NCBI GenBank assembly: GCA_902537415.1
Contig: CACBBC010000002.1
Span: 57,937-121,936 of the forward strand
Length of the DNA stretch: 64,000 bases
Source: an uncultured Alphaproteobacteria bacterium
GTDB lineage: Bacteria; Pseudomonadota; Alphaproteobacteria; Rhodobacterales; Rhodobacteraceae
Direction of reading: 5' to 3'
Made by a program: the position numbers and the translations under genes. Below, piece by piece: positions 15,888 through 25,277 of this stretch. A model generated the notes under the pieces. It was not told where the DNA came from. It made no database searches and saw only the letters and a program-made list of their open reading frames with translations. Position 1 is the stretch's first letter, and each line of letters opens with the position of its first letter.

Positions 15888-17180
15888 ATGAAAGACAATC
15901 GTAAAGATTATATCATTTTTTCTACTATTCTAATTGGTTTAACAATGGTTTTTGCGAGCTTAGGATATCCAATCTGGGTTTTCCCTGCAACGGTTCTCAT
16001 GTGCTCGATAATATTTTTTATGTATTTAAAGTCTAGCCAAATAGGCGAAAAGCACCATGTTAACGCATTGAAACAGGAAGCTATCAAGGAAGAGATTCAA
16101 GATACGTATAATGCCAAGATCACTTACAGGGTAATTAAAGGATTATTGAACATTCTTCCTTCACCCTATATTTTGATCGACAGAAATGGTAGAATAACAT
16201 TCATAAATTCAGAGGCTAAAGGAATAGTCCCTGATTTTCATGCTGGCTCCCATATTTCGAACGTTTTCAGGTCGCCTATTTTTTTAGCTGCTGTTGAGAA
16301 TGCAATAAAAAAAGATAAGCAGGTAAAGCTGTCTTTTGAAGTTCAAAGCCCACAATTTCGTCAATTTAGTGCAAATATTTTTTTCATATCATCAAATAAA
16401 ATATCAAACAATTTCAATGACATTTTTATCCAACTAACAGATGACTCAACTCATATAAGAGCCGAAAAAATGCGGACGGATTTTGTTGCAAACGCTAGTC
16501 ATGAGCTTAGAACTCCATTAGCGTCGATCACAGGCTTTATCGAAACATTGCAAGGGCCAGCAAAAAATGATCCGAAGGCAAAGGATCTTTTCTTAAATCT
16601 TATGGCCAAACAGGCTGGTAAAATGGAACTTTTAATTAAAGATTTGATGTCTCTTTCCAAATTGGAAATACTAGAGACTAAACCTATTACGTCTGTCTGC
16701 TCATTAAGTGAACTTATCAGTGATTTAACGCAGAGCTTACAACAATACGCACAAGACAATAATGTTAAACTAGTTAATAATATTTCTAAAAAAATGATGC
16801 CAATAATGGGGGAAGTTGATCAATTGCGACAACTATTCTCAAACTTAATAGAGAATGCTATTAAATACTCAGGATCTGAATGTGAAGTAAAAATTTTTCT
16901 GTCCAAAGAAAAACACAAAGGTATGGTTGGAATAGTGATTGAGGATAACGGGCGTGGAATTTCTGCGGAACATTTACCTAGACTTACGGAGAGATTTTAT
17001 AGAGCTAACACAAATTCTGAAGCTGAAAAAGAGGGTACTGGTTTAGGATTGGCGATAGTGAAGCATATTTTAATCAGACACCGCGGAAAACTCCAGATTG
17101 ATTCCAAACTTGACAAAGGCAGTCAATTTACTGCTTGGCTACCAAAAGGGAATTTGGGTAAACAAAAAAAAATAAAATGA
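15888..17180 (+). CDS. phoR: Phosphate-regulon sensor histidine kinase PhoR
   Basis: 430 residues. Two short N-terminal transmembrane segments (about residues 9-50) with almost no periplasmic loop, a PAS-like domain (LPSPYILIDRNGRITFIN near 95), then the dimerisation/phosphoacceptor site NASHELRTPLASI with His205 and the ATPase N-box NLIENAIKYSG, G1 DNGRGI and G2 GTGLGLAIVKH. It senses phosphate status through Pst and PhoU and phosphorylates PhoB. It heads a phoR-pstSCAB-phoU-phoB cluster, the usual alphaproteobacterial order. The start is ATG, with no strong Shine-Dalgarno visible. Confidence 0.94.
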   Translation: MKDNRKDYIIFSTILIGLTMVFASLGYPIWVFPATVLMCSIIFFMYLKSSQIGEKHHVNALKQEAIKEEIQDTYNAKITYRVIKGLLNILPSPYILIDRNGRITFINSEAKGIVPDFHAGSHISNVFRSPIFLAAVENAIKKDKQVKLSFEVQSPQFRQFSANIFFISSNKISNNFNDIFIQLTDDSTHIRAEKMRTDFVANASHELRTPLASITGFIETLQGPAKNDPKAKDLFLNLMAKQAGKMELLIKDLMSLSKLEILETKPITSVCSLSELISDLTQSLQQYAQDNNVKLVNNISKKMMPIMGEVDQLRQLFSNLIENAIKYSGSECEVKIFLSKEKHKGMVGIVIEDNGRGISAEHLPRLTERFYRANTNSEAEKEGTGLGLAIVKHILIRHRGKLQIDSKLDKGSQFTAWLPKGNLGKQKKIK

Positions 17181-17320
17181 ATTAAAAATTTAAAAAAAAC
17201 TCATGTTTTCAATATTTTATTTATTCATAAAATTTTAATATTTTTGACACATTTAAGTGAGGATCTAGTGACATTGTTCGATGCAATTAGACTTTTGAGT
17301 TAACAAAGGAGTTGTCAATA

Positions 17321-18286
17321 ATGAACAATATTTTAAAAATTTTTACTGCTGCAGTTGTAGGGGCAGTCTTAAGCACTGGCTCGCTGATGGCTAGGGAAGG
17401 CGATCAAATATCGATCGTTGGATCCTCAACTGTATTCCCATTTTCAACCATCGTTGCAGAGCGTTTTGCGAAAAACACTGACTTTAAAGCCCCAGTTATA
17501 GAATCAACGGGTACCGGTGGGGGCGCGAAACTATTTTGTGCAGGGATCGGTCTTGATCATCCAGACGTAACCAATGCAAGTAGGGCAATGAAATCAAGCG
17601 AAAAAGAGACTTGTACTGCAAACGGTATAACGCCGGTTGAGTATATGATCGGCTTTGATGGAATAACTTTCTCAAACAGCAATAAAGCACAGAAGTATTC
17701 TTTAACCAAGGAAGAGATTTTCAAAGCTGTGTCAGCTAAAATAATGTCTAACGGGAAAATGGTAGACAATGGCTATAAGAGATGGAGCGACATTAATCCG
17801 TCCTTGCCGAGTGTAAAAATAGATGTTTTGGCTCCTCCACCATCTTCCGGCACACGAGATGCTTTCGTAGAGTTGGTCATGCACGATACTTGCAAGAAGG
17901 TATATAAAATGCCTAAAAAAGGTGATGACGGGTACAAGGCCCTTTGTTCTGCACTAAGAGAAGACGGTGCTGTTACCGAGGCAGGAGAAAATGACAACCT
18001 GATTATAGAAAAGCTTGCTGCAAATCAGGATCGATTTGGTATTTTCGGATATTCATTTCTTGACCAAAATAAAGATAAGGTTCAGGGTTCTGTCATAAAC
18101 GGTGTAGCTCCATCAATGGGTACAATTGCTGATAGTTCGTACAAAGTTTCTCGGCCACTATTCTTTTATGTTAAAAAAGAACACGTTGGGGTAGTTCCAG
18201 GACTTCAAGAGTTTTCTGACTATTTTATGAGCTTAGCAGTGAGCGGTAGCCCCTTAGAAGCTGCTGGCCTTATTCCAAAGCCATAG
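17321..18286 (+). CDS. pstS: Phosphate-binding periplasmic protein PstS
   Basis: 321 residues from the ATG at 17321, chosen because AAAGGAG lies 9 bases before it; a TTG at 17312 overlaps that ribosome binding site. A signal peptide ends near residue 25 (SLMAREGD). The mature start has IVGSSTVFPFST and ESTGTGGGAKLFC, the phosphate-binding loops of PstS, with PPSSGTRDAFVEL further on. It captures phosphate for PstC/PstA/PstB. The gap of 140 bases from phoR carries TTGACA at 17244-17249, but I do not see a clear Pho box. A strong stem-loop follows the stop codon. Confidence 0.95.
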   Translation: MNNILKIFTAAVVGAVLSTGSLMAREGDQISIVGSSTVFPFSTIVAERFAKNTDFKAPVIESTGTGGGAKLFCAGIGLDHPDVTNASRAMKSSEKETCTANGITPVEYMIGFDGITFSNSNKAQKYSLTKEEIFKAVSAKIMSNGKMVDNGYKRWSDINPSLPSVKIDVLAPPPSSGTRDAFVELVMHDTCKKVYKMPKKGDDGYKALCSALREDGAVTEAGENDNLIIEKLAANQDRFGIFGYSFLDQNKDKVQGSVINGVAPSMGTIADSSYKVSRPLFFYVKKEHVGVVPGLQEFSDYFMSLAVSGSPLEAAGLIPKP

Positions 18287-18307
18287 TTTTTTAACCATTT
18301 ACTTAGA

Positions 18308-18339
18308 CCATAAAGCCGGATAACATATCGGCTTTATGG
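18308..18339 (+). terminator. Stem-loop between pstS and pstC (attenuator or mRNA stabiliser)
   Basis: Perfect 11-base inverted repeat CCATAAAGCCG / CGGCTTTATGG with loop GATAACATAT. No T-tract follows, so it is not a full intrinsic terminator. Placed after the binding-protein gene, it would protect pstS mRNA 3' ends or partly limit readthrough into pstCAB. The same architecture occurs after phnD in this window. Confidence 0.75.
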
Positions 18340-18371
18340 CACGTTAGTCTCCAGACAGGATTTTCACTTCA

Positions 18372-19754
18372 ATGACCCTTCCTCTAAGTTTCGTTTTTTT
18401 TGTGCTTCTGGGGTTATCTGTATATTTTTATTATCACGCAAAAAGCGGTATAGTTAGAAAAGCTGCATTACTTAGCGATCGTACAAAAGCACTTCCGTCT
18501 CACTATGGACAACAATCCTTCCTCTGGGCTTTCATACCCTCTTTCCTAATATTATTGGTTCTAACAATCGGTGGGCCAAACTATATAGATCAAATTTTCT
18601 ATAATAAAATTCAAGAATTAAATCCCACATTTAATGAATCTTTTGTAAGTCTTATCTTGGCAAAAGTTATTAATGTCTCAAATGGAAAAATTTCCACTGG
18701 TGAAGAGAATATAATAATGCTCGCAAAGGACTATAAAATAGCTTTCGAGCAACTGCACTTTTATCGTGGATTAGTGGTTATTTTATGCGCTGCGTTATTG
18801 GGAATGATTATTTCCTATAGACAGAAACCTGGCTCAAACGCAAGGGAAGAGGTTGAAAAATTTATAGTTAATATTTTCTTCGCTTCAGCAGTTATTGCTA
18901 TTTTTACAACGGTAGCAATTATATTAAGTCTATTTTTTGAAGCGTTGAGATTTTTTAATTTATATAATTTTTTTGATTTTATATTCGGACTTCATTGGGC
19001 TCCAAATGTAGCTATAAGAACAGATCAAGTGGCTGCTGAAGGTTCATTTGGCATGATACCTGTGCTATTAGGTACATTACTAATTTCTTTCATAGCAATG
19101 TGTGTGGCTATCCCAATTGGCCTTTTCTCTGCAATATATCTTGCGGAGTTTGCTACGCCTAAAATTCGAGATTTCGTAAAACCAACTTTGGAAATTTTAG
19201 CTGGTATTCCAACTGTTGTGTATGGATATTTTGCTGCTTTGACTGCCGCTCCATTTTTCCGGGAAATTGGTTTTTCACTGGGTTTAGATGTTTCATCTGA
19301 GTCAGCTATAGCAGCTGGTGCTGTAATGGGTATAATGATTATTCCGTTTATTTCCTCTTTATCCGACGACGTTATTAGAGCTGTTCCGCAAAGCTTGCGA
19401 GACGGTTCAATGGGACTTGGTGCCACAAAAGCTGAAACAATTTACATCGTTATACTGCCCGCTGCTATTCCTGGTTTGATCGGCGCGGTTCTCTTGGCCG
19501 TTAGTCGTGCTATCGGAGAGACAATGATTGTTGTAATGGCCGCGGGATTAAGCGCAAATTTGACAGTCAATCCATTAGAGTCCGTAACAACCGTCACAGT
19601 TCAAATTGTTTCACTCCTTACTGGAGATACAGAGTTTGATGATATTAAAACCTTGTCAGCCTTTGGCCTAGGGCTAGCACTTTTCTTCTTTACCCTGTTA
19701 CTCAATATTTTTGCTCTTTCTATATCGCGGAGGTTAGCTGAAAGATATGATTAG
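18372..19754 (+). CDS. pstC: Phosphate ABC transporter permease PstC
   Basis: 460 residues. An N-terminal extension with two extra hydrophobic segments (residues about 1-20 and 50-68, a polar loop to about 130) precedes the conserved permease core. Core motifs include GIPTVVYGYFAALTAAP near 280 and, around 345-400, DGSMGLGATKAETIYIVILPAAIPG, the EAA coupling region, followed by SRAIGETMIVVMAAG. It makes the membrane channel with PstA. Long N-terminal extensions are common in alphaproteobacterial PstC. The stop overlaps the pstA start by 8 bases. Confidence 0.94.
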   Translation: MTLPLSFVFFVLLGLSVYFYYHAKSGIVRKAALLSDRTKALPSHYGQQSFLWAFIPSFLILLVLTIGGPNYIDQIFYNKIQELNPTFNESFVSLILAKVINVSNGKISTGEENIIMLAKDYKIAFEQLHFYRGLVVILCAALLGMIISYRQKPGSNAREEVEKFIVNIFFASAVIAIFTTVAIILSLFFEALRFFNLYNFFDFIFGLHWAPNVAIRTDQVAAEGSFGMIPVLLGTLLISFIAMCVAIPIGLFSAIYLAEFATPKIRDFVKPTLEILAGIPTVVYGYFAALTAAPFFREIGFSLGLDVSSESAIAAGAVMGIMIIPFISSLSDDVIRAVPQSLRDGSMGLGATKAETIYIVILPAAIPGLIGAVLLAVSRAIGETMIVVMAAGLSANLTVNPLESVTTVTVQIVSLLTGDTEFDDIKTLSAFGLGLALFFFTLLLNIFALSISRRLAERYD

Positions 19755-21012
19755 AAAAAGTATACAATCAAGAAGAGCCCGTGAAACCAGATTAAAGATC
19801 TATGGTATTACCTCCATTTGTTTTGCTCTTATTATGCTTGCAACGCTACTTATATCGATAGGGCTTAATGGGTATAGCGCACTTCAGCAAGCCTACTTTA
19901 AGTTAGATATATCTGTAAACACGGAAAAGTTCGTTGATGACAGTGGGGCTCCTGACAACAATAAGATGAATCTTTTTAACTGGGATGGTTTAGTGCAAAG
20001 CGCATTAAGAGAATTTTTTCCAGAGGTAAAAGATAGAGATGAAAAAAAAGAATTGTTTGCAATTATCTCTGCTAATGCTGGCTATGATCTAAAGGAAATT
20101 ATTAAAAAGAAAGCCCTTGGTAGTGGCTCTCATACTTTGTCAGTTTGGCTTCATTTATCTGACGACGCAGATCAGTATTTAAAAGGTAGATTAAGCATTG
20201 ATATTCCAGAGGAAGATAGAAGGATTAATAATAAGCAAATAGCATGGGTAAATAGCTTGGTGGAGAGAGATATTGCAAAACTTAAATTTAACAAAACATT
20301 TTTCACATCTGCTGACTCCAGAGAGCCTGAGAGCGCTGGAATTCTCGGATCGGTTATTGGTTCAGCTTTAACCCTTTTCGTCACGATAATGTTTGCACTT
20401 CCACTGGCTGTTATGGCCGCGATATACCTCGAGTATTTTGCAAAACCTGGAAAGATAACAGACTTTATTGAAGTAAATGTTAACAACTTAGCGGCAGTCC
20501 CATCTATAGTATTTGGATTGCTTGGTTTATCAGTTTTTCTATCTACGTTTGGTCTTCCTAGATCAGCACCTCTTGTCGGTGGACTTGTGTTAGGTTTGAT
20601 GACGCTACCTACGATAATTATAGCCTCAAGAGCATCTATACGCTCTATTCCTCCATCTATACGAGAGGCTGCTTTGGGGCTGGGCGCTTCAAAAATGCAG
20701 GCAGCACTACATCATGTATTACCCCTAGCAACCCCTGGCATTTTAACGGGCACAATTATAGGTATGGCTCAAGCATTGGGCGAGACAGCACCTCTTTTAA
20801 TGATTGGGATGGTGGCCTTTATAATTGATATTCCAACAACCTTTACCTCTAGTGCCACAGCCATGCCAGTTCAAATATATATGTGGTCTGACAGCGCAGA
20901 AAGAGCGTTTTATGAAAGGAGTTCTTTAGCTATACTATTCTTAGTGGCGTTTTTAATCTCAATGAATCTCTTAGCCGTTGTATTGAGGAAAAAATTCGAA
21001 AAGAAATGGTGA
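19747..21012 (+). CDS. pstA: Phosphate ABC transporter permease PstA (with N-terminal extension)
   Basis: 421 residues. One transmembrane segment near residues 18-40, then a polar domain of about 150 residues (the DUF3333-type N-terminal region of long PstA proteins), then the permease core from about 195. Core motifs are [18 protein letters not shown], then [26 protein letters not shown] (the coupling region) and [17 protein letters not shown]. Partner of PstC. Short gap of 4 bases to pstB. Confidence 0.94.
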   Translation: MIRKSIQSRRARETRLKIYGITSICFALIMLATLLISIGLNGYSALQQAYFKLDISVNTEKFVDDSGAPDNNKMNLFNWDGLVQSALREFFPEVKDRDEKKELFAIISANAGYDLKEIIKKKALGSGSHTLSVWLHLSDDADQYLKGRLSIDIPEEDRRINNKQIAWVNSLVERDIAKLKFNKTFFTSADSREPESAGILGSVIGSALTLFVTIMFALPLAVMAAIYLEYFAKPGKITDFIEVNVNNLAAVPSIVFGLLGLSVFLSTFGLPRSAPLVGGLVLGLMTLPTIIIASRASIRSIPPSIREAALGLGASKMQAALHHVLPLATPGILTGTIIGMAQALGETAPLLMIGMVAFIIDIPTTFTSSATAMPVQIYMWSDSAERAFYERSSLAILFLVAFLISMNLLAVVLRKKFEKKW

Positions 21013-21016
21013 AATA

Positions 21017-21775
21017 ATGACTAGCAAATTTAGAACAAAAAAAGTTGAGGTATCTTACGGCGACAAAAAAGCGATAAGAGATATAAGCCTTGATATAGAA
21101 AAAAATATAATTACGGCGCTAATTGGTCCCTCTGGGTGTGGAAAATCAACTTTTTTGCGTTGTCTAAATAGAATGAATGATGTCATAGAGAATTGCTCAA
21201 TAAAAGGGAGTATACATCTTGATGAACAAGATATTTATGGGCCAGACATAGATCCTGTCGAACTCAGAGCACGCGTTGGAATGGTTTTTCAAAAGGCAAA
21301 TCCGTTTCCAAAATCTATTTTTGACAACATTGCCTATGGCCCAAGAATTCATGGCTTGGCTAGTAATGACAGCGAGTTGAAAGATATAGTCCACAATAGT
21401 TTGGAAAAAGCAGGACTTATGGATGAAGTCAAAGATCGGTTAAATGATCAAGCAACGGGGCTTTCAGGGGGTCAGCAACAGAGAATATGTATTGCCAGAG
21501 CCATTGCCGTTAGCCCTGAAGTTATTCTCATGGATGAACCCTGTTCTGCACTTGATCCGATCGCCACTGCAAAAATCGAAGAACTTATGAATGAACTATG
21601 TGAGTCTTATACCATAATTATTGTAACCCATTCAATGCAGCAGGCGGCACGTGTATCAAAGAAAACGGCCTTTTTTCATTTAGGAGACTTAATTGAATAT
21701 AACGACACAGATAAAATTTTTACTCAACCCGAGAATCAAAAAACACAGGACTACATTACCGGGCGATTTGGATGA
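21017..21775 (+). CDS. pstB: Phosphate ABC transporter ATPase PstB
   Basis: 252 residues, normal length. Walker [10 protein letters not shown], the PstB-specific [10 protein letters not shown]-loop [13 protein letters not shown], signature LSGGQQQR, Walker [14 protein letters not shown] and H-loop [11 protein letters not shown], all in order. It drives phosphate import and passes phosphate status to PhoU/PhoR. A short gap separates it from phoU. Confidence 0.96.
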   Translation: MTSKFRTKKVEVSYGDKKAIRDISLDIEKNIITALIGPSGCGKSTFLRCLNRMNDVIENCSIKGSIHLDEQDIYGPDIDPVELRARVGMVFQKANPFPKSIFDNIAYGPRIHGLASNDSELKDIVHNSLEKAGLMDEVKDRLNDQATGLSGGQQQRICIARAIAVSPEVILMDEPCSALDPIATAKIEELMNELCESYTIIIVTHSMQQAARVSKKTAFFHLGDLIEYNDTDKIFTQPENQKTQDYITGRFG

Positions 21776-21787
21776 TAAGGAAATAGG

Positions 21788-22471
21788 ATGACTTTACATA
21801 TTTCATCAGCATATAACGAAGACCTCATTTATATTAACAGTAAAATCGTGGAGATGGGTGGCTTGTGTGAGCAGATAATAAATAACACGAATCTGTCGAT
21901 AAGGGATAATAACGTCCAACTTGCTGAAAAGGCTGTTCTTTTAGACGAGAAACTTGATTTTCTAGAAAACGAAATCAACGAGTCCGTGATAAAAGCAATT
22001 GCTTTGAGACAACCTGTTGCCGATGATTTACGGGTTTTATTTTCGGCTATCAAGATTTCTGGAGCCTTTGAAAGGGTCGGTGATCTTTGCAAAAACATAG
22101 CAAAGCGCACCCAACTTCTAAGCGATGAATACCAGATAGACATAAGAAGAGAAATATTCGAGCTAGGTGAAAAAGTAAAAAAACAGCTTACTCGATCTAT
22201 CAATTCATATACCAATCAAGATATTAAGTTAGCTACAAAAGTATGGAAAAATGATTATAAAATTGATCAAATGTATACTGATCTCTTTGAAAATCTTCTC
22301 GTATATTTAAAAAAGAAAAAACGAGTGGCCTCTGGTTCCCACCTCATGATTATAGCAAAAAATTATGAGCGCATCGGAGATCATACCACTCATATTGGAG
22401 AAATGACACACTTTGCAATAACAGGTGAGAATTTAGTGGCAATAAGACCAAAAGTTAACCTGCCTGTATAG
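21788..22471 (+). CDS. phoU: Phosphate signalling regulator PhoU
   Basis: 227 residues, two PhoU helical-bundle repeats. Repeat motifs LENEINESVIKAIALRQPVADDLR and KISGAFERVGDLCKNIAKR in the first half and ARERIGDH-like NYERIGDHTTHIGEM in the second, with the metal-binding E/D clusters expected. It links PstB activity to PhoR kinase/phosphatase state and limits phosphate uptake. Between pstB and phoB in the operon, ATG start with GGAAATAGG just upstream. Confidence 0.94.
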   Translation: MTLHISSAYNEDLIYINSKIVEMGGLCEQIINNTNLSIRDNNVQLAEKAVLLDEKLDFLENEINESVIKAIALRQPVADDLRVLFSAIKISGAFERVGDLCKNIAKRTQLLSDEYQIDIRREIFELGEKVKKQLTRSINSYTNQDIKLATKVWKNDYKIDQMYTDLFENLLVYLKKKKRVASGSHLMIIAKNYERIGDHTTHIGEMTHFAITGENLVAIRPKVNLPV

Positions 22472-22485
22472 AGGTTTTTTTAATA

Positions 22486-23181
22486 ATGAAACATAAAATT
22501 TTGCTTGTTGAAGATGATAAGGACATTCAAGAAATTATAGAATACAATTTTTCTAAGGAAGGCTACGAGGTAACTAAATGCTCTGATGGTGAAGGCGCTA
22601 TTGACTTAGTTAGGCATGAGACACCGGACCTTGTCATTTTGGATTGGATGCTTCCAAATCTATCTGGTTCGGAAATATTAAGGCAAATACGTTCATCCAA
22701 GAAATTAAAAAAAATACCTGTCATAATGCTCACAGCGCGAACTGAAGAAAGTGATAAATTGAGAGCTTTCGACACCGGAGCTGATGACTATATAACCAAG
22801 CCCTTTTCAAACTCTGAATTAATTGCCCGAACGAAAGCTCTTCTTAGACGCGTGAGTGAAGACAGTTTTACAGACACTTTAAATTTTCATGACATTGAAT
22901 TAAACCGTGATAACAAAAGAGTATTTAGAGGTAAAAAGGAAATAAAATTAGGGCCTGTGGAATTTAAGTTACTTGAAGTTTTTCTAATGAGGCCAGGACA
23001 AGTATTTAACAGGGAGCAATTGTTAGATAAAGTCTGGGGCAATCAGATCTACGTTGAGGAAAGAACTGTTGATGTCCATGTGGGGCGTTTACGAAGAGCG
23101 CTCAATAGGGGTAAAGTGAAAAAGGATCCTATACGAACTGTAAGAAGTGCAGGTTATTCACTTAATGAAAACTATAGTTAG
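22486..23181 (+). CDS. phoB: Phosphate-regulon response regulator PhoB
   Basis: 231 residues. Receiver domain with LVEDDKDI, phosphoacceptor Asp53 in VILDWMLPNLSG, conserved Thr in MLTAR and Lys in YITKPF. The C-terminal winged-helix DNA-binding domain (about 130-231) has the recognition segment VEERTVDVHVGRLRRALN and ends RTVRSAGYSL, the OmpR/PhoB form. It binds Pho boxes such as those at 1047, 1838, 3372, 9802 and 13510. It is last in the phoR-pst-phoU-phoB operon and convergent to the Agt-like gene, 7 bases apart. Confidence 0.96.
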   Translation: MKHKILLVEDDKDIQEIIEYNFSKEGYEVTKCSDGEGAIDLVRHETPDLVILDWMLPNLSGSEILRQIRSSKKLKKIPVIMLTARTEESDKLRAFDTGADDYITKPFSNSELIARTKALLRRVSEDSFTDTLNFHDIELNRDNKRVFRGKKEIKLGPVEFKLLEVFLMRPGQVFNREQLLDKVWGNQIYVEERTVDVHVGRLRRALNRGKVKKDPIRTVRSAGYSLNENYS

Positions 23182-23188
23182 CGACTTC

Positions 23189-24199
23189 TCATCCTATATG
23201 TAGATAAGAAAAAAAATTTTCTGATGCTTTTTCCCACGAAAACTTCTTTGCATGTTTTATAGCAGTCGATGCACTAAGCGATTCTAATCCTCGTGCTGCT
23301 TCAGCCAAATCTTCTCTTAGGATTCCTGCTTTCGATTTGCCGATAACATCTTTCGGACCGGAAACATTATATGCAGCAACAGGGAGCCCACATGCCATTG
23401 CTTCGAGCAACACCAATCCAAAAGTATCGGTTTTTGATGGAAAGACGAAATAATCACACTCTTGATAAATATTTGCTATTTCCTCATGACTTTTATTTCC
23501 AAGAAATTTGACGTCTGGATATTTTTCTCTGAGCTTTTTTTCTTCTGGTCCACTGCCTATCATCCATTTTTCCCCATCGAGTTTCAGACCTAGGAACGCA
23601 TCTAAATTTTTCTCTATAGCTAGTCGACTTGTGCACACATATACTTTTTTCTTTCTAGAAGTTCTTTTCTTTGGTTGAAATGTTGAAAGATCGACTCCCA
23701 AGGACCATACCTCAGGTTTTCCCACATTCCATTTGATGAGATCTTCTTGAACTGTTTTGGAAGGAACAAGCACTCTCTCAGAGTTTTTATGGAACCATCT
23801 CAGAAAAGCGTATGTCCAGGACAATGGGATTGCTGTTCGCGCTTTTATGTACTCTGGAAAACGTGTTTGAAAAGCGGTTGTATAACGCATTTTATTTTTC
23901 TGAGCGTACGATCGAGCCGCTATTCCGAGAGGACCTTCTGTATTAACATGGAGTGCGTCCGGTTTTAAATCATCAAGGATAGCAAAAACCTTCTTTCTTG
24001 CGAAGAGGGCCAATCTTATTTCCGGATAGGTTGGGCAGGGAATATTTTTAAAGCGGTCAGGTCCGATAACAAAAACATCGTGTCCCATCTTTCTAAGGTG
24101 TTTAACAGTTTGCTGGATACAAACGACAACCCCATTAACTTGAGGTGTCCACGCATCGGTTATAATAACTATTTTTGACAAATCGGCTCTACTTGACAC
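23189..24199 (-). CDS. Agt-like glycosyltransferase (lipid remodelling)
   Basis: 336 residues. GT-B fold glycosyltransferase: the N-terminal segment VIITDAWTPQVNGVVVCIQQT and the C-terminal donor site VFPSKTDTFGLVLLEAMACGLPVAAYN are typical of family 4-like enzymes. It follows plcP with 11 bases of overlap and lies next to phoB. In marine alphaproteobacteria a plcP-agt pair replaces phospholipids by glycolipids (glucosyl- or glucuronosyl-diacylglycerol) in low phosphate, PlcP supplying the diacylglycerol. Sugar donor and product cannot be read from sequence; a SqdX-like role is the main alternative. Confidence 0.82.
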   Translation of the reverse strand: MSSRADLSKIVIITDAWTPQVNGVVVCIQQTVKHLRKMGHDVFVIGPDRFKNIPCPTYPEIRLALFARKKVFAILDDLKPDALHVNTEGPLGIAARSYAQKNKMRYTTAFQTRFPEYIKARTAIPLSWTYAFLRWFHKNSERVLVPSKTVQEDLIKWNVGKPEVWSLGVDLSTFQPKKRTSRKKKVYVCTSRLAIEKNLDAFLGLKLDGEKWMIGSGPEEKKLREKYPDVKFLGNKSHEEIANIYQECDYFVFPSKTDTFGLVLLEAMACGLPVAAYNVSGPKDVIGKSKAGILREDLAEAARGLESLSASTAIKHAKKFSWEKASENFFSYLHIG

Positions 24200-24977
24200 C
24201 TTCGACGGGTGTCAATTTACCTTTTGTTTTCGACCATTCGATTATTTCAAGTTTTCCGTCAAAATTCTCAACTAAAGCAGTCATTGACTCTACCCAGTCT
24301 CCATCATTGGCGTACATTATATCTTCAACCATTTTCATCTCAGCCTTATGGATGTGACCACAAATTACACCGTCACAACCTCTTCGCCTTGTCTCCGTCG
24401 CTATAGACTTTTCAAAGGCAGACATGAAAGAGACAGCTAGCTTCACTTTTGATTTTAAGTATTGAGAAAGCGACCAATACGGGAGTTTAAAGAGACGCCG
24501 AATTGCATTAAAAACAGCGTTTATTTTCAACAGAAATACATACGCCCAGTCACCAATATAGGCAAGCCACCTTGCGTGCTGGATAACATTATCGAATAAA
24601 TCGCCATGAACGACCCAGAATTTTTTGCCATCAGCCGTGAAATGTATATCGTCATCCTTAACTTTTATTCCCCCCATGGTGAGACCTATAAAGTCCCTGG
24701 CCACTTCGTCATGATTTCCGGGAATAAAAATAATTTCTGTACCTCTCTTTGCCTTCTCCAATATCTTCTGCACAACATCATTATGGGTCTGTGGCCAATA
24801 CCATCGTTTAGACAGTTGCCATCCATCTACTATATCTCCTACCAGAAAAATTTTTTCACATTCTATGGTTTTCAGAAATTCTAAAAACTCTTTAGCTCTT
24901 GATCCTTTGGTCCCGAGGTGAACGTCAGAAACCCACACCGTTTTAAAAACCTTTGCTGTGTAACTAAGATCATTCAT
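24189..24977 (-). CDS. plcP: PlcP-like metallophosphoesterase (phospholipase C, lipid remodelling)
   Basis: 262 residues, calcineurin-type phosphoesterase. Metal-site motifs in order: SDVHLGTKGSRA near residue 18, VGDIVDGWQLS near 46, GNHDE near 92, VVHGDLFD near 131 and CGHIHKAEM near 210. It is also similar to LpxH-type UDP-diacylglucosamine hydrolases. The neighbouring Agt-like transferase and phoB make PlcP the better call: known PlcP proteins degrade phospholipids to diacylglycerol under phosphate starvation. I see no convincing Pho box directly upstream. Confidence 0.85.
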   Translation of the reverse strand: MNDLSYTAKVFKTVWVSDVHLGTKGSRAKEFLEFLKTIECEKIFLVGDIVDGWQLSKRWYWPQTHNDVVQKILEKAKRGTEIIFIPGNHDEVARDFIGLTMGGIKVKDDDIHFTADGKKFWVVHGDLFDNVIQHARWLAYIGDWAYVFLLKINAVFNAIRRLFKLPYWSLSQYLKSKVKLAVSFMSAFEKSIATETRRRGCDGVICGHIHKAEMKMVEDIMYANDGDWVESMTALVENFDGKLEIIEWSKTKGKLTPVEGVK

Positions 24978-25277
24978 TATTTATTCCAAAAACGCTTAAT
25001 GATTAAACTGACTTGTAGAGATTAAAGATTGTCTTTATTTCCGAGTCTTAATTCGGCTTCTTTCCCACCTTATATAGTGCCTTACCATATTATTTAAATA
25101 CCCGTTTTGAAAGAAAAATATTAAAAAAAACTCCCCTTTTTTATTGTTTTCGAGAATAGGTACCAAATCTAAATTTTGGAGGATAGAAACCATTGATATC
25201 TTTATTTTAATTCTGGTTCATAAGTAGAATAAAATCCTATACTAAATAAATACAACGTATGCGGAGGTTATAATCAA
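24978..25277 (+). other. 300-base intergenic region
   Basis: Divergent region between plcP and the PanE-like gene. No open frame with a ribosome binding site and no clear Pho box on the plcP side. TATACT at 25238-25243 is a possible -10 for the PanE-like gene with a poor -35 (TTCATA, 25217-25222, spacing 15). The middle part is AT-rich without an obvious hairpin or repeat. Confidence 0.4.

Noticed and set aside
17181..17320. Pho box upstream of pstS
   Set aside because: TTGACA is present but I find no two CTGTCAT-like 7-mers at 11-base period on the plus strand; the best candidates match too poorly.
18308..18339. True intrinsic terminator after pstS
   Set aside because: The hairpin lacks a following T-tract; described as attenuator or stabiliser instead.
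24189..24977. LpxH (UDP-diacylglucosamine hydrolase)
   Set aside because: Shares the calcineurin-type fold, but the neighbouring Agt-like transferase and phoB favour PlcP; not excluded by sequence alone.
24978..25277. Pho box upstream of plcP
   Set aside because: Only AAGTCAG followed by ATCATTA was seen; too far from consensus to report as a site.
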